Shown here one piece after another: positions 37,011-44,588 of a stretch of 64,000 bases of DNA. The DNA lies in NCBI GenBank assembly GCA_016714025.1, contig JADJOB010000001.1, forward strand, positions 682,001 through 746,000. Reading direction: 5' to 3'. The position numbers and the translations under genes are program-made. Numbering within the stretch: the first letter of the stretch is position 1; every line of letters begins with the position of its first letter. A model generated the notes under the pieces. The model was not told where the DNA came from. It worked only from the letters and a program-made list of their open reading frames with translations, and searched no databases. Source of the DNA: Saprospiraceae bacterium (GTDB taxonomy: Bacteria; Bacteroidota; Bacteroidia; Chitinophagales; Saprospiraceae).

Positions 37011-37080
37011 AAATAAGAATGAACTACGATTATGAGATTCAAAGATCCGGATTATCCCCTTACTTTTATGATAATTTTAA

Positions 37081-37413
37081 ATGATCCTGGTTAATAAATA
37101 TATTTTACGCATCCTTACCGGTGAATTTGCATCTGCAATTACCTTATGGCCTTTTATTTTTTTACGCGAACAACGGTACGCCAAAGATCCCATATTAATA
37201 AATCATGAGAAAATTCATTTGAAACAACAATTGGAAACCCTGATTGTGTTTTTTTATCTAATTTATGGCTATGAATATTTACGCAATCGTTTTCGGGGAA
37301 TGGATTCCCGCAGAGCTTATTTTTTAATTCGCTTTGAACAAGAAGCTTATCAATTTGAAAAGGATCTTTTGTATTTATCAAAAAGGAAAATGTTTGCCTG
37401 GCTAAATATTTAA
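37081..37413 (+). CDS. Small HEXXH protein (minimal zincin-like)
   Basis: The 110-residue protein contains NHEKIHLKQQ with the zinc motif H42-E43-x-x-H46, a hydrophobic segment (about 53-64), and FEQEAY (85-90) that could supply the third ligand, as in gluzincins. Similar small proteins occur across Bacteroidota with the same order NHE.IH..QQ, then a helix, then E.EAY. Whether it cleaves peptides is unknown. It is divergent from the serine hydrolase and convergent with the dioxygenase gene. Confidence 0.7.
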   Translation: MILVNKYILRILTGEFASAITLWPFIFLREQRYAKDPILINHEKIHLKQQLETLIVFFYLIYGYEYLRNRFRGMDSRRAYFLIRFEQEAYQFEKDLLYLSKRKMFAWLNI

Positions 37414-37424
37414 ATGGATAAATT

Positions 37425-38438
37425 TTAATTTGCAGCCGTCATCATTTTACAACTTCTAAATATTCCATTTCTATTTTTGACCTCCAATTGATAAACATAG
37501 TTTTCAAGCGGCAATCTTAATGCATTTAAATTCAATTTAATTTCTTGATGGCCTATTGCCAATTGATCTTTTCTTATAGAATATAACTTTTGTCCTTCCA
37601 GATTATAAAGTTCCAACTGGACGTCTGATTGATATTCCAATATAAATGGGATTACAGTTTCAGCTATATATGGGTTTGGATAATTCTGTTTCAAACTGAA
37701 TTGTCCGTAATTCTCTGGTTCCAAATTGGCTAAACCAGTCATACCATTTCCTTGAATTGTAACCTCTAAATAGGCATCATATCCGCCATCCTTAAGGTTT
37801 GGTGTTAAACTTGCGAGTTGATATGCATAGCCATCTGCAAAAATCATATCGGAATTTAAACTCATTGGGTCGGCTCCCTTAGTATATAAACTGGAATTAT
37901 CCGTATAAATTTTATTTTTAATATCCAATGGAAATGTTAATTGAGAAATTGCAGCATAAACTGAACTTACATAAACCTGAAAATGGATATGACAAATTCG
38001 ACCATTGTACCAACCAGGAAAAATCGTTTCAAATTGAACCTCCCCATTTGCATCGGCAAACTGGTATCCGCGCAGATAGGTCTGTCCTGCTTGACCTTGA
38101 TTATTTTGTTGACTATAACCACTATACAACCCATCTTTATCACAATGCCAGATATTTACCCGAACATTATTCATCGGCAAACAATTTTCCGATCCAATGA
38201 CTCTCAATTTTAAATGCAATGGAACTCCGGTTTTATTTTCAATCAGGTTCTTTCTAAAAAATTTAGAGTTTTCTGTTAAATCCAATGGAAATGGTCCTGC
38301 CGTTTCAGTAGGTATCAATACACAATTTGGAGGTAAAAATCCTTCTCGTTCAGATTGTTTTGCTTTGAAAACATTAAGAGGTATTATTGAACCCATTCCT
38401 GCAATACCTATGCTTTTTAGGAAATTACTTCTTTTCAT
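37425..38438 (-). CDS. Secreted intradiol ring-cleavage dioxygenase-like protein with T9SS sorting domain
   Basis: From the ATG at 38438 the protein is 337 residues. An N-terminal leader (MKRSNFLKSIGIAGMGSI) resembles the leaders of exported oxidases. The core (about 35-235) carries the four iron ligands of intradiol dioxygenases: Tyr in DGLYSGY, Tyr in FPGWYNGR, and two His in ICHIHFQV. A type A T9SS domain (about 245-337, KQNYPNPYIAET, LYNLEGQKLYS) follows. It should cleave catechol-like aromatic compounds outside the cell or at the surface. The usual partner alpha chain is absent. The start four codons upstream (38450) is also possible. Confidence 0.85.
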   Translation of the reverse strand: MKRSNFLKSIGIAGMGSIIPLNVFKAKQSEREGFLPPNCVLIPTETAGPFPLDLTENSKFFRKNLIENKTGVPLHLKLRVIGSENCLPMNNVRVNIWHCDKDGLYSGYSQQNNQGQAGQTYLRGYQFADANGEVQFETIFPGWYNGRICHIHFQVYVSSVYAAISQLTFPLDIKNKIYTDNSSLYTKGADPMSLNSDMIFADGYAYQLASLTPNLKDGGYDAYLEVTIQGNGMTGLANLEPENYGQFSLKQNYPNPYIAETVIPFILEYQSDVQLELYNLEGQKLYSIRKDQLAIGHQEIKLNLNALRLPLENYVYQLEVKNRNGIFRSCKMMTAAN

Positions 38439-38678
38439 AATTTTTATCAATTTGATAAGTTAATACGAAATGGTATACCCAATGGTTGCCAATTGAACTT
38501 TAAATAAATCATAAATTAATTAAAATGCCGACTGTCTTACTTGGCTTCCAATCAATACAATCCGTAGATAAGTTTTTTTAATCGCACATAAATAGTGCTC
38601 CTTGAACAGTCCACGCCTATAAACTATCTATGAATTGTAAAACTGACAAAGTGAAATATACTTTAGTCAATGTTTCAA

Positions 38679-39578
38679 TTATAATTTTCCAGTTTCAAGG
38701 CGGTAGCCTATTCCATGAATTGCTACGATGCCAATGGAAGGATCGGCTGCTATTTTTTTGCGCAATCTTGAAACAAACACATCGATGCTTCGTCCAACCA
38801 AAACCCCTTCATCTGCCCAAACCTGACTTAAAATAAAATCCCTTTCAAGCAATTGATTGGGGCTGATTGCAAACAATCGCAATAACTTAGTTTCACGAAA
38901 GGTGAGGGATTGTCTGATCCCTCCGCAAATCAATTGCTGGCCATTTACATCCAATTGAGAATTGCCCAAACTCAGGCATTCGGTTTCCAAGTTTTGGTTG
39001 GTAATACCGGATAATTTTCTTTTATAGAATAACCAAAAACCAACAATGCTTGCTAAAATCAGTAATAGAAAACCACTTTTAGCTAACCACAAGCGGGATT
39101 CTCCGGCAGTTTTTAAAAAACTAATTTCAATATAATGGCAAGTGGTTGACAGTTCTCTTCCCGAACAAGGCACGTTTTTATTTTGGAGAAAATCAAATTG
39201 ATGGTATCCCAAGTCAATTCCTCCATCTTCACATCGTTTGATTGCCACTTGATATGCCCGTTGAATGTCATATAAATCAAGTGCATTTTGCAAAAGCATC
39301 GGAAGCAATTCGTATCGAAATGTTTGTTCAAGTCGAATACGCCAGACTAATGGCCCTGCTTGCTCCACTGCAGGGATTCTACTGCTACTATCTCCTGCTA
39401 TTCGCAACAATCCGTCTGCAGTCCGACGCAATGCCAGGTTTATTTTTTCAGGATCCAAATCTTCATTTTTTTCTGAAGCAGCAAAGGCAGGAAACCCTAT
39501 AAACAAGAGCATTCCAAAAAAATAAAAGATTTGAATCGTTTTACTGAGTTGACAAGAAAACATCCCGAAAATTAGCAT
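38679..39578 (-). CDS. Membrane-anchored winged-helix transcription regulator, periplasmic N-terminus
   Basis: The 299 residues are arranged as a signal-like hydrophobic segment (about 16-34), a periplasmic domain (about 35-160) with four or so Cys, one membrane helix (about 165-184, followed by FYKRK) and a C-terminal OmpR-type winged helix (about 195-295; LTFRETKLLRLFAISPN, DVFVSRLRKKI, IHGIGYRL). ToxR and CadC regulators have the DNA-binding domain at the N-terminus; here the order is reversed. The gene follows the Asp-box protein by only 7 bases. I infer that the periplasmic domain senses something presented or bound by that protein. Confidence 0.8.
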   Translation of the reverse strand: MLIFGMFSCQLSKTIQIFYFFGMLLFIGFPAFAASEKNEDLDPEKINLALRRTADGLLRIAGDSSSRIPAVEQAGPLVWRIRLEQTFRYELLPMLLQNALDLYDIQRAYQVAIKRCEDGGIDLGYHQFDFLQNKNVPCSGRELSTTCHYIEISFLKTAGESRLWLAKSGFLLLILASIVGFWLFYKRKLSGITNQNLETECLSLGNSQLDVNGQQLICGGIRQSLTFRETKLLRLFAISPNQLLERDFILSQVWADEGVLVGRSIDVFVSRLRKKIAADPSIGIVAIHGIGYRLETGKL

Positions 39579-39585
39579 GATTTTT

Positions 39586-40611
39586 TTAACATCCGGAAAA
39601 TACTAAGACTGCATAGATAACATTTCCAGAAACCGCAAATCGAAATGACTGTCTTCCTGAATTTGGCAGGACCATTTTCCAGGTTTTTCCAAGGTCGTTG
39701 GATTTGAAAATTCCATTGTCCATACTGCAAAAGAGGGATTCCCCAACTTGCTCCACGTCGTTTATGGACGGAGCTTGCATTTTACCCTCTTCCGGAGTAA
39801 TTGCAAATCGAATGGGCGTCAGATTTTCATCTATTCTACGCCAGGTTTTTCCTTTATCTTCAGAAACTATCAGTCTGTTGCCGTATAAAGCCGGATTTGC
39901 CATAACTTCTTTAAATGTGCCTGTCCAACTGCTTATTGCAAAAAAACGCCCGGCAGCAAATTTTGTTTGCCGAATGGAGCGGCCTTCTTCCAGGGTAAAT
40001 TCCCAATGTTCTCCAGAATCTGTTGAGCGGATCAATCCTTTATTCGTTGCTCCTATCAGAACGCCATCCCCTAAAGTTATTTTAAATACACCGATCTCAG
40101 AGCAAACCTTTCTCCAGTTAACTCCTTTGTCATTTGATTTAAAAATACCCTTTTCAGAACTTAACAACATGCTCCCATCCGGCGAATTCATAATGCTTCT
40201 GACACCATTCACATTCATCTTAGAAAATACGGGCACCCAAATGCCTGCTCCTACGATCTCCTGGTAAAAACCATCTTCAAAATTGTGTGCAAAGAGTCCT
40301 CCATTGCATTTGTAAACATTTGAAACGGGGCGATCAAAAAAAGACTCCGGGGCCCAATTTGGAATGGAATTATTGGTATTGCATCGGTATAAACCTTTAT
40401 CAAAACTTAAAATTAATTTGCCTTCTTCTGTATAAACACCCTGTGCATTGAATTTTGGAGGAAGGCCTGCGCTGATATCCTGCCAGGTCCGCCCACCATC
40501 TTTGGATTGGTATATAATTTTAGAAGCAACTGGACTCTTACATTCCTGCTGTTGTACCTTAACAAGGAAGGATTGAAAAAAGAAAAAAAACGCGATCATA
40601 AGGATTTGCAT
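39586..40611 (-). CDS. Secreted Asp-box beta-propeller protein
   Basis: The 341-residue protein has a signal peptide (about 1-20) and five clear Asp-boxes of the form SxDxGxxW: QSKDGGRTW, KSNDKGVNW, RSTDSGEHW, VSEDKGKTW and KSNDLGKTW. This predicts a BNR/YCF48-like propeller. No sialidase catalytic residues or T9SS domain are apparent, so it is likely periplasmic. Its promoter candidate is at 40640-40647. It is the first gene in a pair with the membrane-bound regulator. Confidence 0.85.
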   Translation of the reverse strand: MQILMIAFFFFFQSFLVKVQQQECKSPVASKIIYQSKDGGRTWQDISAGLPPKFNAQGVYTEEGKLILSFDKGLYRCNTNNSIPNWAPESFFDRPVSNVYKCNGGLFAHNFEDGFYQEIVGAGIWVPVFSKMNVNGVRSIMNSPDGSMLLSSEKGIFKSNDKGVNWRKVCSEIGVFKITLGDGVLIGATNKGLIRSTDSGEHWEFTLEEGRSIRQTKFAAGRFFAISSWTGTFKEVMANPALYGNRLIVSEDKGKTWRRIDENLTPIRFAITPEEGKMQAPSINDVEQVGESLFCSMDNGIFKSNDLGKTWKMVLPNSGRQSFRFAVSGNVIYAVLVFSGC

Positions 40612-40639
40612 GGCTAAAAATTTAAATTAAACAATGAGC

Positions 40640-40647
40640 CAAAAGTA
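40640..40647 (-). promoter_or_regulatory. Candidate -7 box for the Asp-box/regulator operon
   Basis: The reverse strand reads TACTTTTG, matching TAnnTTTG, 28 bases before the start codon. No -33 TTG at the usual distance. Confidence 0.4.
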
Positions 40648-40888
40648 CAGGCAACCTAAAAGTACGTCTGATTTTCGCTGTAAAACCATGTAACATAAAT
40701 GTAAAAGCTTGTTTTTTATTCAAAGAAGCTCTAAAAACAACTCATTTATGGCTTAAAATTGGAATTTCAAATTTCTAAGCCACTTCATGATTTCAAGCCA
40801 TGGGCCAAATGGATCCCATTTTTTTGTGTTTAGGAACTTCCATGCTTTTAACTGATTTTATTACAAAACCCGTTTATCAAACAAATTA

Positions 40889-41271
40889 TTACTTTTTATC
40901 AGCATAATTAAACATCCAGCGTATGCCGTATTTATCCAGACAGCATCCCCAAAGAGCTCCCCAAAACTGGTCTTGCAATGGTGCTATTTCAGTAGCCCCT
41001 TCAGACAATGCATTGAAGAGGTAAACTTTTCATCTTTTGAATCAGGTTCCAGGTTGATCGTTGTGTTATTTCCAATGATGGTATGATGCCCCATACGTTC
41101 GTTGGTATCCGTTGCCATAATTTCTATTCCAGCAAGGATGGGTAGTGCAACGTGCATGATTTTATTTTTATCTTCATCACTTAGTGCAGGCATGCCTTCC
41201 TGAGCCGGCATATCTCCCATTCGCATAAATGGTGCGGACCAGTCTGTTTTAAAAATGGAATAAAAATAAAT
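40889..41271 (-). pseudogene. Decayed PhnB-like VOC family gene
   Basis: Reading the reverse strand from 41271, an in-frame segment begins YFYSIFKTDWSAPFMRMGDMP, i.e. the middle of a PhnB-like glyoxalase/VOC protein, and runs through MHVALPIL and NTTINLEP. The frame breaks at the A-run at 41027-41030; adding one base restores VYLFNALSEGATEIAP, then FWGALWGCCLDKYGIRWM and a stop at 40889-40891. The N-terminal 20-25 residues are missing: an in-frame TAA lies just after the ACMSD stop. So the remnant has a 5' deletion and a one-base frameshift. A small ORF with ATG at 41226 could in principle be translated, but would give a broken protein. Confidence 0.85.
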
Positions 41272-41275
41272 TTAC

Positions 41276-42280
41276 TTAACTATCCATTTCTCCCATCAAC
41301 CATTCCTCTGCAGCTCTGTAATTCAACCAGGATTTTTCATCTGCATCGTATCCGGATGATTCAATTAATTTTCCGGGATTTAATTCTCCAAGAGGAAACG
41401 GATAATCACTACCAAGGGCTACTTTATCAATTCCAAATAAACTGATTAATTTATCCAGCATGTCAATATCATGTACCAAAGAGTCTACCCAAAATTTTCC
41501 CAGATACTGATCCGGATGGTTTGGATTGTCTACGGCCACCAGATCCGGTCTTACTTCAAAGCCATGTTTGATGCGTCCATAAGATCCCGGAAAGGCACCG
41601 CCACCGTGCGCAAAGGCAACGCGGAGTTTGGGGAATTTTTCAAAAACACCCCCAAATATCATGCTGCATATAGCTAAAGAAGTTTCAGCCGGCATTCCAA
41701 CCAGCCAGGGCAACCAATATTTGGGCATTTTTTCTTTACCCATCATATCCCATGGGTGAACAAATAAACAAACATCCAAATCTTCTGCCGCTTCATAAAA
41801 TTCATAGAGCTCTTTTGCGTCCAGGTTCCAATCATTGATGTGTGATCCGATTTCAAAACCGGCAATTCCAAGCGTTGATGAAGCCCGTTCCATTTCGCGA
41901 ATTGCTAACTGGGGATCCTGCATCGGCAAGGTACCGAGTCCGATAAATCGATCCGGAAATTCTCTTACTACACCAGCAAGGTGATCATTTAAAAAACGGG
42001 AAACATCCCAGGCATCTTTAGCCTGTGCCCAATAAGAAAACAGTACCGGAATCGTACTTAACACCTGCAATTGGATTTGGTGTTGATCGCATTCAGCAAT
42101 TCGTGTTTTAGGATCCCAGCAATTGCTTTGAATTTCACGAAAAAATTTATCGTCAATCAACATTCTAGCAGAACAATTGGTATGATGATCCAGGTTTACA
42201 AAACCACCATAACCAAATTTTTCAGCCCACTTTGGTAAATGTTCTGGAATAATGTGTGTATGTATATCTATTTTTTTCAT
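41276..42280 (-). CDS. 2-amino-3-carboxymuconate-6-semialdehyde decarboxylase (ACMSD)
   Basis: From the ATG at 42280 the protein is 334 residues and begins MKKIDIHTHIIPE with the zinc ligands H7 and H9. Other ligands and catalytic residues are the His of LFVHPWDM, the His of VAFAHGGGAFP and the Asp of LGSDYPFPLGE. This is the amidohydrolase-2/ACMSD signature, and the length fits. The enzyme decarboxylates aminocarboxymuconate semialdehyde in the kynurenine pathway. It follows the TDO stop by seven bases. The upstream ATG at 42313 lies inside the TDO gene and is not needed. Confidence 0.92.
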   Translation of the reverse strand: MKKIDIHTHIIPEHLPKWAEKFGYGGFVNLDHHTNCSARMLIDDKFFREIQSNCWDPKTRIAECDQHQIQLQVLSTIPVLFSYWAQAKDAWDVSRFLNDHLAGVVREFPDRFIGLGTLPMQDPQLAIREMERASSTLGIAGFEIGSHINDWNLDAKELYEFYEAAEDLDVCLFVHPWDMMGKEKMPKYWLPWLVGMPAETSLAICSMIFGGVFEKFPKLRVAFAHGGGAFPGSYGRIKHGFEVRPDLVAVDNPNHPDQYLGKFWVDSLVHDIDMLDKLISLFGIDKVALGSDYPFPLGELNPGKLIESSGYDADEKSWLNYRAAEEWLMGEMDS

Positions 42281-42287
42281 CAGTACG

Positions 42288-43388
42288 TCAGGAATGATTA
42301 AAATAATACCCAAGTGTTTTCTTCATCTCTGCTGGCAAAGGGGGTAATTCTGAACGTGGAATTAATAAAGTTGATATGTTGTGAAAATCAATAAATATCT
42401 GATGTTTGATGACGGTTTCCATTAAATAAGAATGCCCCGAAGAACCTCCCGTTCCTGTTTTACGTCCTAACATTCGCATCACCATTTGAGAATGCCGGTA
42501 GCGCCAACTGGTTAACAATTCATCCATTTCGGTAATTACATTCAATAAACGATACGGCAATTGCAATAATGGTTCGGTACCATAGAGTTGAATTAACAAT
42601 GCAGCCATGGTTGCCTTAAAACTCAAACGCATTTTTCCTTCTGCAATTTGTTGTTCATGAAAAGCTGCATTAAAAATATTTGCAAAATACGTATCCGTAT
42701 CTCCATTCATTTTCAATCGCATGGTCTTTTCCTGATCGCTCAGGTAATCACTGGTTTCAATTGCTTGCCGCTCCCGATTGAGCATATTGGAAACCGCCTG
42801 CATGTATTTGGATTTAAAATCAAATCCCTGAATATCAATAAATGGCGTACGTTCTAACCAGGATTCCAACAAAACAAATAAGCTCGGACTTGCTTCTAAA
42901 CGCAAAATTTCTTCTTGCTGTTCCTGACTAAATTCGTGATAATAAGGATAGGCTGTATAACTGGTTCGTTTTTCTTTTTTTAAACCCAACATCACTTCCA
43001 ATTTGCGAAACTGAAAACTTTGAAAACCGGATGCTGGAAATAAATACGATCTGAAATCTAAAAAATCCAAGGGCGTCATTGTTTCAATAACCCGCACTTG
43101 TTGGATCATCAACTTTACAATTTCATTGACACGCTCCAATCGCGAAACTGCAATGTCAATATTTTTCTCGTCTACATTATTTGTTTGAAATAGTTTCATT
43201 ACAGATTCCATTTCATGCAATACTTGTTTAAACCACAATTCATAAACCTGATGAACAATTATGAATAAGGTTTCCTCGTGTGCTTCTTTTCCCAATTCTT
43301 TGCTTCTGGGTGATTGTGCATCCAGTATTTTTTCCAATTGGAGGTAGGATGTATAATGAATCGAACTGTATTTTTTTTGATCACTCAT
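42288..43388 (-). CDS. kynA: Tryptophan 2,3-dioxygenase
   Basis: The 366-residue protein has the heme-enzyme signature: IVHQVYELWFKQVLHEM near the N-terminus, SFQFRKLE (substrate-binding region), WRYRHSQMVMRMLG and GTGGSSGHSYL (distal and proximal parts of the active site). It oxidises tryptophan to N-formylkynurenine. The length is above that of many bacterial TDOs (about 280). Its ATG overlaps the RidA stop by 4 bases (ATGA), so translation is coupled. Confidence 0.93.
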   Translation of the reverse strand: MSDQKKYSSIHYTSYLQLEKILDAQSPRSKELGKEAHEETLFIIVHQVYELWFKQVLHEMESVMKLFQTNNVDEKNIDIAVSRLERVNEIVKLMIQQVRVIETMTPLDFLDFRSYLFPASGFQSFQFRKLEVMLGLKKEKRTSYTAYPYYHEFSQEQQEEILRLEASPSLFVLLESWLERTPFIDIQGFDFKSKYMQAVSNMLNRERQAIETSDYLSDQEKTMRLKMNGDTDTYFANIFNAAFHEQQIAEGKMRLSFKATMAALLIQLYGTEPLLQLPYRLLNVITEMDELLTSWRYRHSQMVMRMLGRKTGTGGSSGHSYLMETVIKHQIFIDFHNISTLLIPRSELPPLPAEMKKTLGYYFNHS

Positions 43389-43807
43389 AGGGGTTTGTAT
43401 GCGGTAACTTTAATTTCAATTAATAAATGTGGATGGGGCAATTGGTGAACAGCTACAGTTGTTCGTGTGGGCCCTGTAAAATCAAAATAGCTATTGTACA
43501 CTTCATTGTACCCTCCAAAATCATTCATATTCACCAGGAAGGTGGTGACATCAACAATGTCTGACAAATCGGCTCCAACCGATTGAAGGATATCCCGAAT
43601 ATTTTCTATAACGGCCCGGGTTTGTAATTTAATATCGAGTGAAGTCGTGCCAAAAGAATCTACTTCAACTCCTTCAAAACTATTGTCCTTGCGCCTCGAG
43701 CTGGTTCCGGAAACAAATAAAAAATCGCCTGCCCGGCGTATATGGGGAAATTTGCCTCTTGGCGTTGCTTTTCCTTCAACCAATTTTGCCTTCGGTTCTT
43801 CTGACAT
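43385..43807 (-). CDS. RidA-family 2-aminomuconate deaminase-like protein
   Basis: The 140-residue protein has the YjgF/YER057c/UK114 fold: RAGDFLFVSGTSSRR, IENIRDILQSVGADLSDIV and RTTVAVHQLPHPHLLIEIKVTA. The HQLPHP segment is typical of the 2-aminomuconate deaminase branch rather than of generic RidA. The context, an operon with TDO and ACMSD, agrees. The reaction would remove ammonia from 2-aminomuconate, after oxidation of the semialdehyde by a dehydrogenase that is not in the window. It is the first gene of the operon. Confidence 0.88.
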   Translation of the reverse strand: MSEEPKAKLVEGKATPRGKFPHIRRAGDFLFVSGTSSRRKDNSFEGVEVDSFGTTSLDIKLQTRAVIENIRDILQSVGADLSDIVDVTTFLVNMNDFGGYNEVYNSYFDFTGPTRTTVAVHQLPHPHLLIEIKVTAYKPL

Positions 43808-43811
43808 AGCC

Positions 43812-43819
43812 CAAAGATA
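43812..43819 (-). promoter_or_regulatory. Candidate -7 box for the kynurenine operon
   Basis: The reverse strand reads TATCTTTG only four bases before the RidA ATG. If used, the transcript would start at or inside the start codon and be leaderless; otherwise the operon is read from the upstream pcm promoter. Confidence 0.3.
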
Positions 43820-43843
43820 GAAAGCTTCTACAGAAATAAGTCT

Positions 43844-44485
43844 TTACTCGGTCCCTTTCAACATAGGTACGAAACGAAAATCACCGTGTTTTTCCTTGAT
43901 CAGTTTATTTTCATCCTGTTTAATCAAACGGATCATTTTTTGATTAGCGCCTTGATTAAGTGGAACCACTAAAATTCCACCAATTTTCAGTTGATTTATA
44001 AGGGCTTGTGGAATTTCAGGGGCTGCTGCTGTGATCAGGATTTTATCAAATGGGGCAAATCGTTCCAGTCCAATAAATCCATCCCCATAGAAAGTGCGAA
44101 TGCCGCCATAGCCAATTTTCTTTAGCCGTGCTGCTGTTTTATCATGAAGCTGCTTGTGTCGTTCAATGGAATACACTTTGGCGCCTAATTCATATAAGAC
44201 GCATGCCTGGTACCCGGAACCCAATCCAATTTCAAGAATTTTATCTTTGGGTTGAACATCCAGCAATTCTGTTTGAACTGCTACCGTATAAGGTTGCGAG
44301 ATGGTTTGTTCGCAATCAATCGGGAAGGCATTGTCCTTATAGGCCCATTCTTCAAAAGCTTTGTCCAAAAACAGGTGTCTTGGCACTGCCATCACGGCAT
44401 CCAGGACTTTTTGGCTGCGAATGCCTTTTTGCTTTAATTCAGCCACTAATTGTGCTCGCAATCCCTTATGCCTGTAACTATCCAA
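43844..44485 (-). CDS. pcm: Protein-L-isoaspartate O-methyltransferase
   Basis: The 213-residue protein has VPRHLFLD, AYKDNAFPI, the QTISQPYTVA active-site block and SAM motif I ILEIGLGSGYQA (about 79-90), followed by GDGFIGLERFAPFDKILI. These fit PCMT, which repairs isoaspartyl residues in aged proteins. There is no ATG upstream of MDSYRH, so translation starts at TTG 44485. The gene ends 36 bases before the kynurenine operon. Confidence 0.94.
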   Translation of the reverse strand: MDSYRHKGLRAQLVAELKQKGIRSQKVLDAVMAVPRHLFLDKAFEEWAYKDNAFPIDCEQTISQPYTVAVQTELLDVQPKDKILEIGLGSGYQACVLYELGAKVYSIERHKQLHDKTAARLKKIGYGGIRTFYGDGFIGLERFAPFDKILITAAAPEIPQALINQLKIGGILVVPLNQGANQKMIRLIKQDENKLIKEKHGDFRFVPMLKGTE

Positions 44486-44501
44486 ATCTTTGATTTTGCA
44501 A

Positions 44502-44509
44502 CAAATATA
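44502..44509 (-). promoter_or_regulatory. Candidate -7 box for pcm
   Basis: The reverse strand reads TATATTTG 17 bases ahead of the TTG start of pcm, matching TAnnTTTG. The upstream sequence is AT-rich and lacks a TTG at the expected position. Confidence 0.4.
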
Positions 44510-44588
44510 TATAATATTAATTTAATATGTTTTTTGAATTAAACTCCAGCAGAAATTCCCAATCTTTGTACTCCCATTTTAAAGATTT

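Noticed and set aside
40740..40790. Weak hairpin GGCTTA...TAAGCC between the Asp-box operon and the VOC remnant
   Set aside because: Six pairs with interruptions and no T run; not enough for a terminator or RNA gene.
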